From: Betaproteobacteria bacterium
Lineage (GTDB): Bacteria; Pseudomonadota; Gammaproteobacteria; Burkholderiales; CAIKXV01
Assembly (NCBI GenBank): GCA_947456915.1
Contig: CANGUQ010000031.1
Location: forward strand, 1 to 15,190
Reading direction: 5' to 3'
DNA length: 15,190 bases
In this document: positions 13,423 to 15,190 of the stretch, piece by piece
Position numbering within the stretch: position 1 is the stretch's first letter
How the letters are laid out: every line of letters begins with the position of its first letter
Position numbers and translations under genes: made by a program
Notes under the pieces: model-generated
What the model was told of the DNA's origin: nothing
Database searches by the model: none
The model's input: the letters and a program-made list of their open reading frames with translations, nothing else

Positions 13423-14949
13423 TCAGGCGCGCCGGGCGTGAATCCCGGCCGATGTCCCCGCGATGCGGCCGAACACCGCCCCGGAGGTCAGCCCCGAGCC
13501 ACCCGGGTAGTTGTGAAAAAACAGTCCGCCGACCATCTCTCCGGCGGCGAACAGCCCCCGGATCGGCTGCCCCGAGGTGTCTTCGACTTGCCCGTCGCGG
13601 GTGACCTTCACGCCGCCGAAGGTGAAGGTGACGCCGCAGGTCACCGCGTACGCCTCGAACGGACCCTGATCGATCGTCTGCGCCCAGTTGCTCTTGGGCA
13701 CGCGCAGCCCGACCGTGCCGCGGCCATCCTTTACCGCCGGATCGAACGGCACGTGCGTCTGCACGGCCGCGTTGAATGCGCGGATTTCCTCGAGACAGCG
13801 CCGCGCGTTCACGCCCTCGAGTTTCGTCACCAGTTCCTCGAGCGTGGCCGCCCGAACCTTGGTCACCTGCCTGATGCGATACTCGTCGCGCAGCATGCCG
13901 ATCGTCTTCTGGTCGAATATCTGCCACGCGAACATGCCTGGCTGGGCGAGGATGACCGCGCCGTACTTCGCGTAGGTGTAGTTGCGGAAGTCCGCACCTT
14001 CGTCGACGAAGCGCTCACCGCTGGCATTGACCATGATGCCCAGCGGGTAGCTGTGCTTCTGGAAGTTGTCGCCGACTGCCAGATCGCCGAACGCCGGAGC
14101 ATTCTGATCCCAGCCCACCGCATGGCAGCCCGACCAGTGTCCGTAGGGCAGCGCCCCTGCGTCGAGCGCCATCCGCAACCCGAGTCCGGTGTTGTAGCGG
14201 GTGCCGCGCACCTTCGCCAGATCCCAGTTCGGGCCGAGGTAGCGACTGCGCATCTCGGCGCTGGATTCGAACCCGCCGCAGGCGAGCACCACCGATTGCG
14301 CGCAGATGTCGAAGCGCTCGCCGCGTCGCTGCACGCGCACACCGCGCACCACGCCCATCTCGTCCTGGATCAGCCCCCGCGCCTCGGTCTCGTACCGGAT
14401 CTCGATGCCTTCGCGGGCCGCCGCCTTGTGGAGATTGTCCACCAGCCCCGGCCCGCCGCCCCAGGCCTCGACGGCAAGCCCGCCCCAGAACTTCACCTTG
14501 CCATCGACCCTGAACGACTGCCGCCCGTAGGCGAGCTGGAACTTCACGCCCTTGCGGCTCGCCCACGCGAGCGTGTCGCGCGAGCGGCGCACCAGCGTCT
14601 CGGCGAGTTCCGGGTCGCAGCGATACTGCGTGATGCGTCCCATGTCGTCGAGGAACTGCTCTTCGCTGTACGAGCCGAAGTCGACCTCGCGCCGCTCCTC
14701 GGCAGTGATGTCGGGCACGAGCTGCGCCAGATCGTCCGGGCCGTCGAACGCGAAGCGCACGACGCCCGCGGTGTAGCGGCTGTTGCCGCCGCAGTCATCG
14801 AGCGGCGCGGCCTCGAGCATCACCACGCGCGCACCCTGCTCGCGAGCGGCGAGCGCCGCGCAGCTGGCCGCATTGCCTGCGCCAACCACGACCACATCGA
14901 ATTCGCTGTCGGGCCGGCCGGCCGCGCCCGCAACGTTCGCACCCGTCAT
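13423..14949 (-). CDS. tcuA: FAD-dependent tricarballylate dehydrogenase (TcuA)-like flavoprotein
   Basis: 508 residues. GAGGA lies five bases before the ATG at 14949. The N-terminal dinucleotide motif is VVVGAGNAA (G23, G25, A28) with E46 closing the ribose site, then GGNSRYTAGVVRFAF, a block typical of TcuA and related fumarate-reductase/succinate-dehydrogenase flavoproteins. Further matches are HWSGCHAVGWD, LGIMVNASGERFVDEGADFR and the C-terminal FAD cap GLFAAGEMVGGLFFHNYPGG followed by SGLTSGAVFGRIAG. TcuA oxidises tricarballylate to cis-aconitate; its usual partner TcuB reoxidises the flavin, but no TcuB gene is adjacent here. There is no signal peptide, so it is cytoplasmic. It is somewhat longer than enterobacterial TcuA owing to its N-terminus and insertions. 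The substrate could be another saturated poly-carboxylate; 3-ketosteroid-dehydrogenase-like relatives are a less likely alternative. Confidence 0.82.
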   Translation of the reverse strand: MTGANVAGAAGRPDSEFDVVVVGAGNAASCAALAAREQGARVVMLEAAPLDDCGGNSRYTAGVVRFAFDGPDDLAQLVPDITAEERREVDFGSYSEEQFLDDMGRITQYRCDPELAETLVRRSRDTLAWASRKGVKFQLAYGRQSFRVDGKVKFWGGLAVEAWGGGPGLVDNLHKAAAREGIEIRYETEARGLIQDEMGVVRGVRVQRRGERFDICAQSVVLACGGFESSAEMRSRYLGPNWDLAKVRGTRYNTGLGLRMALDAGALPYGHWSGCHAVGWDQNAPAFGDLAVGDNFQKHSYPLGIMVNASGERFVDEGADFRNYTYAKYGAVILAQPGMFAWQIFDQKTIGMLRDEYRIRQVTKVRAATLEELVTKLEGVNARRCLEEIRAFNAAVQTHVPFDPAVKDGRGTVGLRVPKSNWAQTIDQGPFEAYAVTCGVTFTFGGVKVTRDGQVEDTSGQPIRGLFAAGEMVGGLFFHNYPGGSGLTSGAVFGRIAGTSAGIHARRA

Positions 14950-15190
14950 GCGCGTCCTCGCCAGGAATTCGGGGGAGCCTTCGCGCTGCAGTATACGCGC
15001 GCGTCGCGCCGGTCGCCGCAGCGCCCGCCAGGCACGCGTCGATCCGATCCTGGCAGGGGGCGATCAGGGCGTCACGGCATGCGCCGTGCGGCGGCAGTCG
15101 GCGCGGGGCGGGGCGATCACGGGTGTGGATTGCGGGGCACCAGGACGCCGCCTGCCTCAGCGCCGTTGCGCGCGCGAACCGCGGACGCGC
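14950..15190. other. Non-coding end of window upstream of the TcuA-like gene
   Basis: No convincing gene is visible in these 241 bases. They must carry the TcuA-like promoter and possibly the control region of a divergent gene beyond the window. A small dyad, CACGGC (15073-15078) and GCCGTG (15083-15088) with loop ATGC, is the only structure seen; it has no T run. Confidence 0.4.

Noticed and set aside
13410..13432. GCGCGCC/GGCGCGC stem around the TcuA-like stop codon
   Set aside because: Seven GC pairs without a T run; simple GC-alternating sequence makes chance likely.
1..15190. tRNA, rRNA, CRISPR array, transposase or integrase
   Set aside because: None was recognised on either strand; the only repeats are the palindromes and the two-copy 76-bp element, neither of which has CRISPR-like periodicity.

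Overview
The window is high-GC, densely packed bacterial DNA. It most resembles a beta-proteobacterium of the Burkholderiales (Bordetella, Cupriavidus or Comamonadaceae type). The main reason is the presence of four separate Bug (TctC-type) periplasmic solute-binding proteins within about 6.6 kb, a paralogous family expanded mainly in that group. This placement is inferred from gene content; no rRNA or other phylogenetic marker is present.

Layout. (1) 1-2849, plus strand: a tight three-gene operon for a flavin dehydrogenase complex. It holds a gluconate-2-dehydrogenase subunit 3-like protein (5' end cut off by the window), a GMC-type FAD subunit with a four-cysteine cluster, and a secreted class I cytochrome c. 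(2) 2865-3939, minus strand: a 46-residue basic small protein and a CE4 (polysaccharide-deacetylase fold) hydrolase without a signal peptide. (3) 4084-6191: two Bug binding proteins in convergent orientation. (4) 6423-6950, plus: a small cupin followed by a palindromic terminator. (5) 7169-8509, minus: a MmgE/PrpD-family protein, divergent from two tandem Bug genes (8643-10672, plus). (6) 10674-10862: a 76-bp direct repeat in two copies, each with a perfect 9-bp hairpin, leading to a PrpF/4-oxalomesaconate-tautomerase-like isomerase (10971-12116, plus). (7) 12184-12328: three strong palindromes in 145 bp between convergent genes. (8) 12349-14949, minus: an adducin-type class II aldolase protein and a TcuA-like FAD dehydrogenase. 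The last 241 bases hold no gene I can support.

How the genes may work together. MmgE/PrpD, PrpF and TcuA families all act on tricarboxylates or close relatives (methylcitrate/aconitate, methylaconitate/oxalomesaconate, tricarballylate), and Bug proteins commonly bind carboxylates. The right two thirds therefore looks like an accessory region for uptake and breakdown of tricarboxylate-like or substituted dicarboxylate compounds. The exact substrate cannot be read from the sequence. No TctA/TctB membrane components and no transcription regulator lie in the window, so the binding proteins must rely on permeases encoded elsewhere. No transposase, integrase, tRNA, rRNA or CRISPR array was seen. 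The most unusual items are the two non-coding repeat families (the A/GGGGCCWGGCCCC/T palindrome at three sites and the 76-bp duplicated hairpin element) and several enzymes with non-canonical residues at expected active-site positions.
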